A stretch of DNA of 64,000 bases from positions 177,440 to 241,439 of the forward strand of contig DEJG01000022.1 in the NCBI GenBank assembly GCA_002353295.1, written 5' to 3'. The notes below the pieces were generated by a model. It did no database searches. It was given only the letters and a program-made list of their open reading frames with translations, and was not told where the DNA came from. Below are positions 52,056-61,347 of the stretch, piece by piece. The translations under genes and the position numbers were made by a program. Position 1 is the first letter of the stretch, and the number at the start of each line of letters is the position of its first letter. The DNA is from Prevotella sp. UBA2754 (GTDB taxonomy: Bacteria > Bacteroidota > Bacteroidia > Bacteroidales > Bacteroidaceae).

Positions 52056-53190
52056 TCGTTTCAAGGTCAAATCGCTTGGCAATCGCCAAAGCCTCTTTCG
52101 ATTTCTTTTCCCAGTCTAAATGAGTGGCATCCTCTAAACGTTGTGCTAACTGCTCAATGTTTTCATTCTTAAAATAGAGACCAAAATCTCCCATGATTTC
52201 CTTACTGGTAGGTAAATCGGAAGATATAACAGGTAGTCCATGTGACATAGCCTCGACTAATACTAACGGCATACCCTCCCACCGTGAACTAAGTACATAG
52301 ACACAGGCAGATGAATAGAACTTCTGGATTTCGTTGGTGAAGGGATGGAGTGTGATACGATTCTCTAGTTTGTTTTTAGTAATCATCTGTGTTAGCAACT
52401 CTCTCTCCACGCCATCACCTACGATATCCAATAGCCATGCTTGGTTTTTTTTTGCAAAAAGTGCAAATGCCTGAATGAGTAGGTCAAATCCTTTGTGCTT
52501 GGGCGAAAAACGTCCTACAGCTAGGAATTTCTTTTGTTGTCCATCAGATTGAGGACCTGGTTTCAGTGTCAGCGGATTATAGATAGAATTAGGTCTGAAA
52601 CCGAAGGCTTGTTGATACATTTCTGCATCCTGTTGATAGAGAACCACTACGTCATCCAGTTTTTGGAGTTGTCTTCCGTAGTGATATTTCAGTTCTGTTC
52701 CTAAATAGGGAGATCCTTTTCTGAGCAGGGCATCGAAAGAATTATGAATCCATCCAATTGTCTTTGTACCTCTCAGTCCTTTTTTGATTGTTGCCAACCG
52801 CATAGCGAGGAAAGCATGAACGCCAACAATAACATCATAATTACCTTCTTTTAACTCATGAATCAATGCGTTGCGTTTTTCTGATAGGAAAGAACTATGA
52901 CTATACCATTTGGATGTTATTTCGTTCTGTGGGAGAAATTTCCGATATAAGGCACTATACACCTTGCTGCATTTCAATTTAAAATAATTAGACTTGGGAA
53001 ATTTGAAAAAGCGATAATGAATATCAGCTTCTTTTAGATCGTATAGTGTGGTGTCTTTAGTGGAAGGTTCATCGAAAGTAACAATAGTCACGTCATAATC
53101 TTTTGTCAGTGCTTTAGCAATGACAGCCGTCACTCGTTGTACACCTCCAAAGGAGAAGATGGAGTCTACAAAAAAGCAAATCTTCTTCAT
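52021..53190 (-). CDS. GT4-family glycosyltransferase
   Basis: 389 residues with FFVDSIFSFGGVQRVTAVIA at the N-terminus and the GT4 donor domain FLAVGRFSPKHKGFDLLIQA, LHPFTNEIQKFYSSACVYVL and SSRWEGMPLVLVEAMSHGLP, containing the EX7E-type glutamates. Retaining transferase acting on a lipid-linked glycan at the inner membrane is likely. It overlaps the convergent gene by 35 bp. A promoter is 8 nt upstream of the ATG. Confidence 0.9.
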   Translation of the reverse strand: MKKICFFVDSIFSFGGVQRVTAVIAKALTKDYDVTIVTFDEPSTKDTTLYDLKEADIHYRFFKFPKSNYFKLKCSKVYSALYRKFLPQNEITSKWYSHSSFLSEKRNALIHELKEGNYDVIVGVHAFLAMRLATIKKGLRGTKTIGWIHNSFDALLRKGSPYLGTELKYHYGRQLQKLDDVVVLYQQDAEMYQQAFGFRPNSIYNPLTLKPGPQSDGQQKKFLAVGRFSPKHKGFDLLIQAFALFAKKNQAWLLDIVGDGVERELLTQMITKNKLENRITLHPFTNEIQKFYSSACVYVLSSRWEGMPLVLVEAMSHGLPVISSDLPTSKEIMGDFGLYFKNENIEQLAQRLEDATHLDWEKKSKEALAIAKRFDLETITQQWKRLIES

Positions 53191-53198
53191 TTCGGTTG

Positions 53199-53229
53199 TA
53201 AAGTTACGAAAAGTTGAGTGCAGAACAAA
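53199..53229 (-). promoter_or_regulatory. Promoter of the GT4 gene at 52021-53190
   Basis: Minus strand TTTG (53229-53226), 19-bp spacer, TAACTTTA (53206-53199); 8 nt to the ATG. Confidence 0.65.
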
Positions 53230-53297
53230 AGATTTTAATTTTTTTTATGCTGAGACGGAGTAAGTTAACGACTTTAGCCGTAAAATTACAATAAAAA

Positions 53298-53329
53298 TTT
53301 GACATTTTCAAATATTTATCGTATATTTG
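53298..53329 (+). promoter_or_regulatory. Upstream promoter of the glycosyltransferase operon
   Basis: TTTG (53298-53301), 20-bp spacer, TATATTTG (53322-53329). Confidence 0.72.
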
Positions 53330-53344
53330 CTGCATAAATGCAGC

Positions 53345-53412
53345 GAAAGTACTCATGCTCGAAAAAAAATGAATAAATTCTTTAGTTTTGTTCTCGCTTA
53401 TTCATACTTTTG
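53345..53412 (+). promoter_or_regulatory. Second promoter with conserved upstream element
   Basis: GAAAGTACTCATGCTCGAAA at 53345-53364, then a weak TTTA at -33 and TACTTTTG (53405-53412). The same element at the same 60-bp distance from a -7 box recurs at 61348-61415. It supports the ATG at 53432 as start. Confidence 0.68.
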
Positions 53413-53431
53413 CATCATAAAATTTATTGAT

Positions 53432-54595
53432 ATGGCACATTTACCACTCAAACTTGTATATATAACTCCTGCACTCTATATGGCAGGAGGGGTGGAGCGA
53501 GTGCTGACATTGAAAGCGAACTATCTTGCAGAACACTTCGGATATGATATTACTATCATTTTGACAGAGGGGAAGGATAAACCACTCTTCTATCCTTTGT
53601 CGGATAAAATCAGGGTGATTAATTTGGACATCAATTTCGAGGAACTGTGGCATTGTTCTTTCATTAAAAAAGTCTTTGTCTATCTGAAGAAGCAACGGCA
53701 GTATAAAAAACTTCTTACCGCAGAACTGATGCGTATTCACCCTGATATCACCATTAGTTTGCTGCGTAGGGAAATTAATTTCATCAATGAAATACATGAT
53801 GGAAGTAAAAAGATAGGAGAGTTGCATGTCAACCGTGCAAACTATCGCAATTTTAAGACAGAAGAAGCAAATTGGTTGAAGAATCTTTTTGCAAGATTCT
53901 GGTCACGTGATCTGGTAAGCCACCTAAAGAAACTAGATAAACTTGTCGTTTTAACCGAGAAAGATAGAGAGGCTTGGGTGGAGTTGGATAATGTTTTATC
54001 GATACCTAATCCACTTTCTTTTGTTCCGTCTTCTGTGAGCCGTATGACAGAAAAAAGGGTTATTTGTGTTGCTCGCTATTCCCATGAGAAAGGGATTGAC
54101 TTATTGCTTAAGGCGTGGAAAGAAGTTGAAAGCCAAATAGATGATTGGCGTTTAGATGTTTTTGGAGAGGGTGAAAGGTCTCCATATGAGCAGTTGATAG
54201 ATAATTTAGGCATAGATCGTGCACGCTGTGCTCTCAATGAACGAACAACTGATGTAGAGAAAGAGTATTGTAACAGCAGTGTTTTTGTCCTAAGTTCTCG
54301 CTTTGAAGGTTTTGGAATGGTCATTGTTGAGGCAATGGCATGTGGATTGCCTGTGGTGGCTTTCGATTGTCCTTGGGGACCACAGGCGATTATCAGTGAT
54401 GGGGAGGACGGCTTACTGGTAGAGAACGGAAATCCTTCAGCATTGGCACAGAACTTGATTGCATTGATAAAGGATGAAGGAAAGCGAAAGGTAATGTCTG
54501 AAGCTGCCCTACGGAATGTTCAACGTTTCCAGATAGAACATATAGCCCAGCAATGGAAATTTTTGTTTGAGCTCATTAACAAGAAGGATCAATGA
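53432..54595 (+). CDS. GT4-family glycosyltransferase
   Basis: 387 residues from the ATG at 53432, chosen because it lies 19 nt after a -7 box and places LKLVYITPALYMAGGVERVL at the usual distance; upstream in-frame starts exist at 53369 (ATG). The donor domain is clear: VICVARYSHEKGIDLLLKAW, FGEGERSPYEQLI and SSRFEGFGMVIVEAMACGLP followed by GPQAIISDGEDGLLVENGN. First gene of a tight row; it overlaps the next by 4 bp. Confidence 0.9.
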   Translation: MAHLPLKLVYITPALYMAGGVERVLTLKANYLAEHFGYDITIILTEGKDKPLFYPLSDKIRVINLDINFEELWHCSFIKKVFVYLKKQRQYKKLLTAELMRIHPDITISLLRREINFINEIHDGSKKIGELHVNRANYRNFKTEEANWLKNLFARFWSRDLVSHLKKLDKLVVLTEKDREAWVELDNVLSIPNPLSFVPSSVSRMTEKRVICVARYSHEKGIDLLLKAWKEVESQIDDWRLDVFGEGERSPYEQLIDNLGIDRARCALNERTTDVEKEYCNSSVFVLSSRFEGFGMVIVEAMACGLPVVAFDCPWGPQAIISDGEDGLLVENGNPSALAQNLIALIKDEGKRKVMSEAALRNVQRFQIEHIAQQWKFLFELINKKDQ

Positions 54596-55611
54596 AGAAT
54601 TACGCAGTAACCATAGGAATACCCGTTTATAATGTGGAGAAATACATCCGTCAGACCATGGACTCCGCATTGGCACAGACCTTTAACGATATCGAGTTCC
54701 TCGTCATAGACGACTGTGGTACAGACTCGTCCATTGATATCGTCCGAGAGTATCAACAAACTCATCCTCGTGGGAAGGATATCCGTATTGTTCGTCAACC
54801 TAAGAATGGTGGAATAGGTGAAGCTCGCAATCGTATTGTTGATGAAGCTCAGGGCACCTATCTTTATTATCTGGATGGTGACGATGCTATTGAGCCTAAT
54901 ACGATAGAGCTGCTCTATGAGAAAGCTAAAGCATTTGATGCCGATATGGTGTATGGTAGTTATAAGAGAATCTTTACAGAAAATGACGAAGTGGTTAACA
55001 CTGTATGTTATTCTTATCCCTACAAGGAATTCTCAGCCCCTGACGACTATGCCTGTTATGCGTATGAAGGCAAGGTGCAGACTATGATGTGGAACTACCT
55101 TATTAGGTTAGATATTCTCAAGCGGAATAGTCTGCGTGTGGCACCTGTCGGTTATGGTGAGGACTACACCTTTACTGTTGATCTGCCAACTTATGTCAAT
55201 CGTGTCGTGCTGTTGCCAGACATCACCTATAGCTATTACGTACGTGACATCAATACCCGCCGATGGAATAGAAATGTGACTCGGACTCTGATGGATGCAT
55301 ATATAAAGACCATCGATGAGAAAAAACGAAGGACTTACCTAAAGGAAAAAAACTATTATGCTCGTCGCTGTGCGACATTGCTGATGTATGACCTCTCTTT
55401 CGTTGAGCAGATTCTGCAGCGTCGCGACCAACTGATACCTCGCTATACGGACAGAGAACTGCGTGATGTGATGTGGCAACCCATGGAACTTTGGGACATC
55501 CTTCGCTCAACAGATAAACGTGTCGAGAATTTAGCAGCCTATATCCTGTGTAAATTGCCACCATCATTAGCAGTATTCATGATTCGCATGATGAGCGGGA
55601 AAAATGATTAA
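54592..55611 (+). CDS. GT2-family glycosyltransferase
   Basis: 339 residues of the GT-A fold: VTIGIPVYNVEKYIRQTMDS, the UDP-sugar-binding FLVIDDCGTDSS, a GEARNRIVDEA helix and the DxD-like YYLDGDDAIEPNT. An inverting transferase that adds a sugar to the growing repeat unit. The start overlaps the previous stop (ATGA) and the end overlaps the next gene by 8 bp. It is close in sequence to the protein at 58704-59765. Confidence 0.92.
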   Translation: MKNYAVTIGIPVYNVEKYIRQTMDSALAQTFNDIEFLVIDDCGTDSSIDIVREYQQTHPRGKDIRIVRQPKNGGIGEARNRIVDEAQGTYLYYLDGDDAIEPNTIELLYEKAKAFDADMVYGSYKRIFTENDEVVNTVCYSYPYKEFSAPDDYACYAYEGKVQTMMWNYLIRLDILKRNSLRVAPVGYGEDYTFTVDLPTYVNRVVLLPDITYSYYVRDINTRRWNRNVTRTLMDAYIKTIDEKKRRTYLKEKNYYARRCATLLMYDLSFVEQILQRRDQLIPRYTDRELRDVMWQPMELWDILRSTDKRVENLAAYILCKLPPSLAVFMIRMMSGKND

Positions 55612-56635
55612 ACCAATAACAAGTACTTATATGACTGAATTTGACTTATCTATTATTGTTCCCATTTACAAAGTTGAATCCTATATTCGACGTTGTTTGG
55701 AGTCTGTGATAGCTCAGGAGACAGACTCCCTTCGTATAGAGTGTATACTGGTTGACGACAGTTCACCTGACAATAGTATGAAGATAGCTCAGCAAGTATT
55801 GGATGATTATCATGGAAACATCAGTTTTATGGTGTTGCGCCATGAACACAATCGAGGGCTGTCCGCAGCACGTAATACTGGTATCAATGCCGCCAAAGGC
55901 GATTATGTGTTCTTTCTGGATTCGGATGACTGGCTAACCCCTAAATCCTTGTCTAAGATGTTTGCAGTCCTCTCCGACTATCCAGATTGTCCTTTAGTCA
56001 TAGGACAATATGTCAATAATTCATGCATGCATCCAGCTTATAAGAAGACGGGACTCTTGACAGATACTCAGGAAATCAAACAAATGTTTTTGGAAGAGAA
56101 AATTCCTGTCTACGCATGGAGTAAACTGGTTAAACGTCAGCTTATAGTTGATTGCTCTGTGTTTTTTGTAGAAGGAATTATTTATGAAGATGTTTGGTGG
56201 TCATATCGATTGTTCAATGTGGTCGATTCTGTCTTTCTCCTTCCAGAGGAGGTGTACGTGTATGAGACAAATCCTTCTTCTATCATGGGTACAAGGTTTA
56301 AAAATGGAGAATTGTCGGTCAAAAGCTATGTGTTTACCCTTAATCAGTTATTAGATCATCCATATGAAGGACTTAATGCAAGACATAAAATGTATGCTTT
56401 CTTTTTTCTGTTGATGATGAGGGCTGTAGATATCTATATACATGTTGATTTGTCTGCGAAATTAAAAGAAGAGTTTAGTGCTTTAAGGCACAGGTTCATG
56501 AAGACAGTTATGAACGATGGCTATTTCCTGTTGACAATCTTTTATTTAATGATGTTCCCTCCATTTTGCTATCTTATTAAATCTGCTTTATTCCGGCGAG
56601 TGTTTCATTTCTTGCACAAAATAATTCATCGATAA
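55604..56635 (+). CDS. GT2-family glycosyltransferase
   Basis: 343 residues: LSIIVPIYKVESYIRRCLES, ILVDDSSPDNS, GLSAARNTGINAAKGDYVFF and the LDSDDWLTPKSL metal-binding motif. The C-terminal ~70 residues hold a hydrophobic segment (YFLLTIFYLMMFPPFCYLI) that may sit on the membrane. An internal ATG at 55631 is an alternative start. It is translationally coupled to the preceding gene and followed by a fresh promoter. Confidence 0.9.
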   Translation: MIKPITSTYMTEFDLSIIVPIYKVESYIRRCLESVIAQETDSLRIECILVDDSSPDNSMKIAQQVLDDYHGNISFMVLRHEHNRGLSAARNTGINAAKGDYVFFLDSDDWLTPKSLSKMFAVLSDYPDCPLVIGQYVNNSCMHPAYKKTGLLTDTQEIKQMFLEEKIPVYAWSKLVKRQLIVDCSVFFVEGIIYEDVWWSYRLFNVVDSVFLLPEEVYVYETNPSSIMGTRFKNGELSVKSYVFTLNQLLDHPYEGLNARHKMYAFFFLLMMRAVDIYIHVDLSAKLKEEFSALRHRFMKTVMNDGYFLLTIFYLMMFPPFCYLIKSALFRRVFHFLHKIIHR

Positions 56636-56659
56636 ACGACTATAATTCTTGCTTTATTT

Positions 56660-56691
56660 CTTGGTTGTTATTTTTTTTTTTACTAACTTTG
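56660..56691 (+). promoter_or_regulatory. Promoter of the second glycosyltransferase row
   Basis: CTTG (56660-56663), 20-bp spacer containing T-runs, TAACTTTG (56684-56691). Confidence 0.75.
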
Positions 56692-56715
56692 TCCACAACA
56701 AATGGCAGATAGTTG

Positions 56716-57567
56716 ATGGCATGGTACGATAAATACATGACAATCTATGGGAAACCTTTCAGTGAGGTGCCCCAAGAGGTGATTGGCGGGACTCGTGAGC
56801 GTCTTGCCAGGTTGCAGAGTCCTGAGCCGTTAGCCTCTATTGTCATTATTGGTTATAATGAGGAGACGCACCTGCAGGCTTGTCTTTGGGCTATCAGTGA
56901 GATACAATGTAAGTATCCAGTCGAGATTATCGGAGTGGATAATGATTCCAAAGACCGTACGGCAGAGATATACGAGAAGTCAGGTATTCCTTATTATACG
57001 GAGTATGAACACTCCTGCGGTTATGCTCGCCGATGTGGGTTGCAACATGCCAAGGGTAAGTATTATTTCGATGTGGATAGCGATACGCTCTATCCCCCTC
57101 ACTATTATGAGGTGATGCTTGAACACTTGATGAAGCCCGGTGTGTCGTGTGTTTCGGCAACCTGGAGCTTCTTCCCTGATGAAAGACATTCAGCCTTGGG
57201 GCTGAAATTGTTTGAGATGACTCGTGACCTGTTTTTATGGATACAGCATTTCAAGCGTCCCGAACTTTCTGTCCGGGGATTGGTTTTTGCCTATAATGCA
57301 GAATACGGGCGCAAGGAACCCTATCGGGTCGATATCATCCGGGGTGAAGATGGATCGATGGCACTTGCATTGAAAAAATATGGTAAAATAGTCTTTGTAC
57401 GCGATCGCCGGTGTCGTGCTATTACTGGTTATGGAACGATTGGGGAGGAGTCTCTTGGGCAGAGTTTTGTTAGTCATGTCAAACAGCAGATGAAAGGCAT
57501 TTCTCGCATTTTCTATCAAGTGAATCATTATGAGGATCAGGACGATAATTTAGTGGAAAAGAAATGA
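56716..57567 (+). CDS. GT2-family glycosyltransferase (divergent)
   Basis: 283 residues from the ATG at 56716. GT-A features: ASIVIIGYNEETHLQACLWA, IIGVDNDSKDRT, YARRCGLQHAKGKYYFDVDS with the DxD in DVDSDT, and a later RGEDGSMALALKKYG block. It lacks a membrane segment and differs from the other GT2 proteins here, so it probably uses a different donor. It overlaps the next gene by 4 bp (ATGA). Confidence 0.87.
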   Translation: MAWYDKYMTIYGKPFSEVPQEVIGGTRERLARLQSPEPLASIVIIGYNEETHLQACLWAISEIQCKYPVEIIGVDNDSKDRTAEIYEKSGIPYYTEYEHSCGYARRCGLQHAKGKYYFDVDSDTLYPPHYYEVMLEHLMKPGVSCVSATWSFFPDERHSALGLKLFEMTRDLFLWIQHFKRPELSVRGLVFAYNAEYGRKEPYRVDIIRGEDGSMALALKKYGKIVFVRDRRCRAITGYGTIGEESLGQSFVSHVKQQMKGISRIFYQVNHYEDQDDNLVEKK

Positions 57568-58685
57568 AAATATTATATGTGACAGATGCCTTGGCTAACT
57601 GGGGCGGAACAGAACGTATCATTGTAGATAAAGCTAATTATCTTGCTGGGCATTATGGATATGATGTCCATATTGTTACAGCGAATCAAGGTGAGCATCC
57701 TGTGGCTTACTCTTTACATCCGTCTGTCATTCATCAAGATTTTGGTATTCGTTTTCATCTACAGTACAAATTTGGAGGTATAAAGCGATTTATAAAAAGT
57801 AGGCAGATGAATCGTCTTTATGAAGAGAGATTAGGTGCTTATATCCATTCATTCCAGCCAGATATAATTACTTCTGTTTATGAGAATTACAATAGATATA
57901 TATTAAAAAAGAAAGGTAACATTCCCCTGGTTTATGAATCTCACATGTCGTGTCGGTGCAGACAATTCTCAACAAATGGCTTTGTGGATCATTTAAGAGA
58001 TATTCTCTATAAGAAATGGTTGAAAAAAGTCAGTGCGATTATTGCTTTGACTGATGGAGATGCTGTTGAGTGGAAAAAAATTAATTCTCATGTTTGTGTT
58101 ATTCCCGATATGGTGTCATTGAACCCGACTCCAACGTATAGTGATTGCGAGACAAAGTCAGTAATTTTTGTGGGGCGTTTCTCTACACAGAAAGGCATTC
58201 CAGATCTTCTGAAGATATGGAAATTAGTATATCTGCGGCATCCAGACTGGCAACTTCATATGTATGCTGGTTATGGTGATGAGGACGAAAAATTGAAATC
58301 ATATATTGAAGAAATGGGTAAGGGGATTGTCTTGCATGAACCGACCTCTGATATATTCAGCAAATATAAGGAAAGTTCCATGCTTTTATTGACTTCCAAG
58401 TTTGAGCCCTTCGGCTTAGTGATTCCAGAGGCAATGAGCTGTGGATTGCCAGTCGTCGCTTTTGATTGCCCTTATGGACCTGCTGATATTATTACGGACG
58501 GAGAGGATGGTTTTTTAATAAAAAATCGTGATGTTCATGCTTTCGCTGATAAAGTATGTCTGTTGATGGAAGATGCATCGCTCCGTAAAGCAATGGGGCA
58601 ACGTGCCGTCGTTTCCTCCCATCGTTTCTCCGCAGACAAAATCATGCCTAGATGGAAATTGTTATTTGAAAAATTAATGGGTTAA
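57564..58685 (+). CDS. GT4-family glycosyltransferase
   Basis: 373 residues: MKILYVTDALANWGGTERII at the N-terminus, donor domain with VIFVGRFSTQKGIPDLLKIW and SKFEPFGLVIPEAMSCGLPV, then GPADIITDGEDGFLIKN. Similar in plan to the protein at 53432-54595 (shared DGEDGLL/DGEDGFL region), suggesting duplicated roles in one pathway. It is coupled to the preceding GT2 gene. Confidence 0.9.
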   Translation: MKILYVTDALANWGGTERIIVDKANYLAGHYGYDVHIVTANQGEHPVAYSLHPSVIHQDFGIRFHLQYKFGGIKRFIKSRQMNRLYEERLGAYIHSFQPDIITSVYENYNRYILKKKGNIPLVYESHMSCRCRQFSTNGFVDHLRDILYKKWLKKVSAIIALTDGDAVEWKKINSHVCVIPDMVSLNPTPTYSDCETKSVIFVGRFSTQKGIPDLLKIWKLVYLRHPDWQLHMYAGYGDEDEKLKSYIEEMGKGIVLHEPTSDIFSKYKESSMLLLTSKFEPFGLVIPEAMSCGLPVVAFDCPYGPADIITDGEDGFLIKNRDVHAFADKVCLLMEDASLRKAMGQRAVVSSHRFSADKIMPRWKLLFEKLMG

Positions 58686-58703
58686 CTTATAAAGGATATA
58701 ATT

Positions 58704-59765
58704 ATGAATGAAAACGAATATAATAATAAAAATGCGATATTGGTTTCAATAGGGATACCCGTGTATAATGTTGAACCATATATTGAGAAATGTCTTTTAT
58801 CAGTTTTAAACCAAACATATTCAGACCTGGAAATCCTAATCGTAGATGATTGTGGAAAGGATAATTCTATTTCAATTGTAGAGAGTATAAAGAATAGTCA
58901 TCCTCGTGGAAAACAAATACGAATATTAAAACAACCTTATAATAAAGGTTTAGGTGAGGCAAGAAACATGGCTATTCAATATGCGAAAGGAAAATATCTC
59001 TATTTTTTAGACTCAGATGATTATATTGAGCTTAATACAATTGAGATTATGGTTAATTATGCAGAAAAATATCACACCGACGTGGTTAATGCGTCTCCAA
59101 GGATTGTGTTATATGAGACAGGTGAGGTGCTTCCTGCTTTTACTTATCCATCTTTTAAAATGATTAAAGGAAAAGATGAGTTTGCCAAGTTCGTATGTCA
59201 GGATTTGAAGTGGCATATTGGTGTTGCTTCATGGAATAATTTGTTCTTAATGAGTTTTTTAATTCAAAATAATTTGTTTTTTTCTGCACGGAAGGATGAA
59301 GATGCTTTGTTTTTGTCAGATTATTATTCAGAGGTTGAATGTGCCGTGTTGCTTCCTAATATTACATATAATTATGTTCAAAGAGCCGGATCTATTATGG
59401 GTAATCAAATGAGAAATGTCATACCCATACATGAAATCAGGGAGCGCTTTAAAGCAGATGCGATTATGACAGAAAGATGTGCGAGATTGAAAAATCGTAC
59501 TTTTTATGATGCCCATTGTGCAAGGGTGATGAAGCATAAGTTTCGTGCAGTATGTGTCGCGTTAAGACATAGAAAAAAATTCTCTGAACATTTGTCTAAT
59601 AATGAGATTTGTCAAGAACTCCGACATCCTGCAACTTTTACGGAAATACTTCATTTTAAGCGTTATAAGGTGTTCCATCTTTGTTTTTATATGCTAAGTA
59701 AGATACCCAATTTTTTAGCAATTGGTGTCTCCTATATTTTGGGGAAGATAATTAGGTGGATATAG
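58704..59765 (+). CDS. GT2-family glycosyltransferase, AT-rich
   Basis: 353 residues, GT-A fold: VSIGIPVYNVEPYIEKCLLS, ILIVDDCGKDNSISIVESIK, GLGEARNMAIQYAKGKYLYF and LDSDDYIELNT. It resembles the protein at 54592-55611 over its whole length, including the HPRGKQIRILKQP segment, but its DNA is clearly more AT-rich (AAT, AAA and ATT codons), so it was probably acquired separately. It lies 18 bp after the GT4 gene. Confidence 0.9.
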   Translation: MNENEYNNKNAILVSIGIPVYNVEPYIEKCLLSVLNQTYSDLEILIVDDCGKDNSISIVESIKNSHPRGKQIRILKQPYNKGLGEARNMAIQYAKGKYLYFLDSDDYIELNTIEIMVNYAEKYHTDVVNASPRIVLYETGEVLPAFTYPSFKMIKGKDEFAKFVCQDLKWHIGVASWNNLFLMSFLIQNNLFFSARKDEDALFLSDYYSEVECAVLLPNITYNYVQRAGSIMGNQMRNVIPIHEIRERFKADAIMTERCARLKNRTFYDAHCARVMKHKFRAVCVALRHRKKFSEHLSNNEICQELRHPATFTEILHFKRYKVFHLCFYMLSKIPNFLAIGVSYILGKIIRWI

Positions 59766-59792
59766 AGTGCTTATTAGTAAGATATGTATTTT

Positions 59793-59840
59793 TCTTCCCT
59801 TACATCCAAGGCATTTTGGCTTGGGAGAGGATGATGTCCT
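59793..59840 (-). pseudogene. C-terminal relic of an acyltransferase gene
   Basis: On the minus strand this reads IILSQAKMPWM and stop, matching the end of the intact acyltransferase (IILLFQAKMPWMLGKRR). At the DNA level ACATCCARGGCATTTTGGCT is shared with about 59977-59996. Nothing upstream in the 59840-59960 interval continues the frame, so only the 3' end of a paralog remains. Confidence 0.65.
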
Positions 59841-59960
59841 GTTTCGAAAATCAAAAAAATGGTTAGTGGAATAAGCAAAATGTGGCAAAAATCGTTTAGT
59901 GTAATCGCCTTTTTTTCTTTTTGGGGGTTAGTTGACTAAACAATTGTACTAAAATGATAT

Positions 59961-60971
59961 TTATCTCCTTTTTCCTAACATCCAGGGCATTTTGGCTTGG
60001 AAGAGGAGGATGATGGGGTAGAGGAGAATGTCTATCAGCAAAGATAAAAGTAATGCAGTATACCATTCATATCCAAATTCTCCGACAGTTTGAGTGAAAT
60101 GTTGTATGATGTAGTTAATCGTGCCAATAAATAGCCAGTGTAGTCCCATAATGACAATTGTTCCATTCGAAAAAGTGGTGATGATGTTGTGATGTATCTT
60201 ATCAAGAAGCTTGCAGAAAAATAAGATAGCGATAATAGATGTTATGCATGTTATATACCATGCGGTTATTTTGATAGCGAAAATGTTTGCTTCCAAATAT
60301 GCATAAAAAGTTAGAAAGCTAATTGAAAACATAATTAATACCACGGGAAAACATCGCATTATATTATTGTTTGACATAATGCAACTATGTTGGAGCAAAT
60401 AGCCTAATATATAAAAGGGAATACATTTTATCAGTCCTTTTAGCAGTAAGACATGTGTGAAGCTATAATATTGGTCACTGATGTATAGTGACACACTCAA
60501 TAGACAAATCATTAGCATCAATGGAATGCTATGTTTTGATCTATTACACAAATTAAGAATTATTTTCATAATGAGTAATGCTGCAAGAAACCATGTTACT
60601 CCATTTACTGAACATGAGAATTGTGTATTGGCTTGACCCAATAAAACGCCATTTAAAGGTTTAATAGCGATGTTATAAAAAGATATCTCACCATTATTAT
60701 CTAATATAAAACGGGTTAACCAGTAAGGATAGAAGATGACATTGTATAGGAAGTAGGGAATTACCAAAGAATGCCAATGACGTTTAATGTTATCTAGTGT
60801 GTCAGTTCGTCGTTTAGTTAAATAGCCTGAAATAAAGAAAAACAAAGGCATATGGAATGTCCATATATATAATAAGAGAGAACTTTCGGGATTTTCTGGT
60901 ATATGCCCAAATACAACCATTGTAATAGCAAAGAATTTTGCCCAGTCGATCCAATTGATTCTTTTGTTCAT
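59961..60971 (-). CDS. Acyltransferase-3 family membrane protein
   Basis: 336 residues, about 10 helices. The family start INWIDWAKFFAITMVVFGHI carries the conserved His (about residue 23), followed by FHMPLFFFISGYLTKRR. Such proteins O-acetylate or otherwise acylate exported glycans at the inner membrane. The -7 box lies 4 nt before the ATG. Two relics of relatives flank it (59793-59840 and 61098-61308), so several paralogs once stood here. Confidence 0.9.
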   Translation of the reverse strand: MNKRINWIDWAKFFAITMVVFGHIPENPESSLLLYIWTFHMPLFFFISGYLTKRRTDTLDNIKRHWHSLVIPYFLYNVIFYPYWLTRFILDNNGEISFYNIAIKPLNGVLLGQANTQFSCSVNGVTWFLAALLIMKIILNLCNRSKHSIPLMLMICLLSVSLYISDQYYSFTHVLLLKGLIKCIPFYILGYLLQHSCIMSNNNIMRCFPVVLIMFSISFLTFYAYLEANIFAIKITAWYITCITSIIAILFFCKLLDKIHHNIITTFSNGTIVIMGLHWLFIGTINYIIQHFTQTVGEFGYEWYTALLLSLLIDILLYPIILLFQAKMPWMLGKRR

Positions 60972-60975
60972 GTTG

Positions 60976-61007
60976 CAAAATTACGAATAAATGAGAATAT
61001 AACCAAA
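60976..61007 (-). promoter_or_regulatory. Promoter of the acyltransferase gene
   Basis: Minus strand TTTG (61007-61004), 20-bp spacer, TAATTTTG (60983-60976); only 4 nt before the ATG at 60971. Confidence 0.87.
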
Positions 61008-61097
61008 TTAATTTGTGTTTTCTCGAACGAGAGGAATTTTGACAAAGTCTCAAAGGTACGAAAAAAGTTTAGATTTTTTGTATTTTTGTAGCAGTTA

Positions 61098-61308
61098 TGG
61101 CAAAAGGACGGATACAGAATATTGATGCGATGCGGGGATTCACGATGATTCTCGTGATTTATTCGCATATCTGTGTGTTTTGCCTCCATTTGGAGAGGCA
61201 TTAGTCGTTCTTGTCGCATGTTTAGTGGTAAGCTATGTCATCCGTCTCAGTTCTTTTCTGGCGCATTATCTGTTTGGCAACAAACCGAAGATAGAAAATC
61301 CACAATAA
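61098..61308 (+). pseudogene. Acyltransferase relic, N- and C-termini joined
   Basis: The first 30 codons read MAKGRIQNIDAMRGFTMILV then IYSHICVF, the start of an acyltransferase-3 protein with the conserved His. The frame then stops at about 61204, while a shifted frame from about 61180 reads FGEALVVLVACLVVSYVIRL then a short Lys/Pro-rich tail, like the last helix of such proteins. About 250 residues between them are missing. A TATTTTTG -7 box precedes it at 61081-61088. Confidence 0.7.
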
Positions 61309-61347
61309 ATTTTGCCATTCATTATTTTTCGTACTTTGGGCTTTGCT

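Noticed and set aside
53327..53431. Extended N-terminus of the glycosyltransferase at 53432
   Set aside because: It begins with TTG inside a -7 box and adds a segment not typical for GT4 proteins; an ATG at 53369 remains possible.
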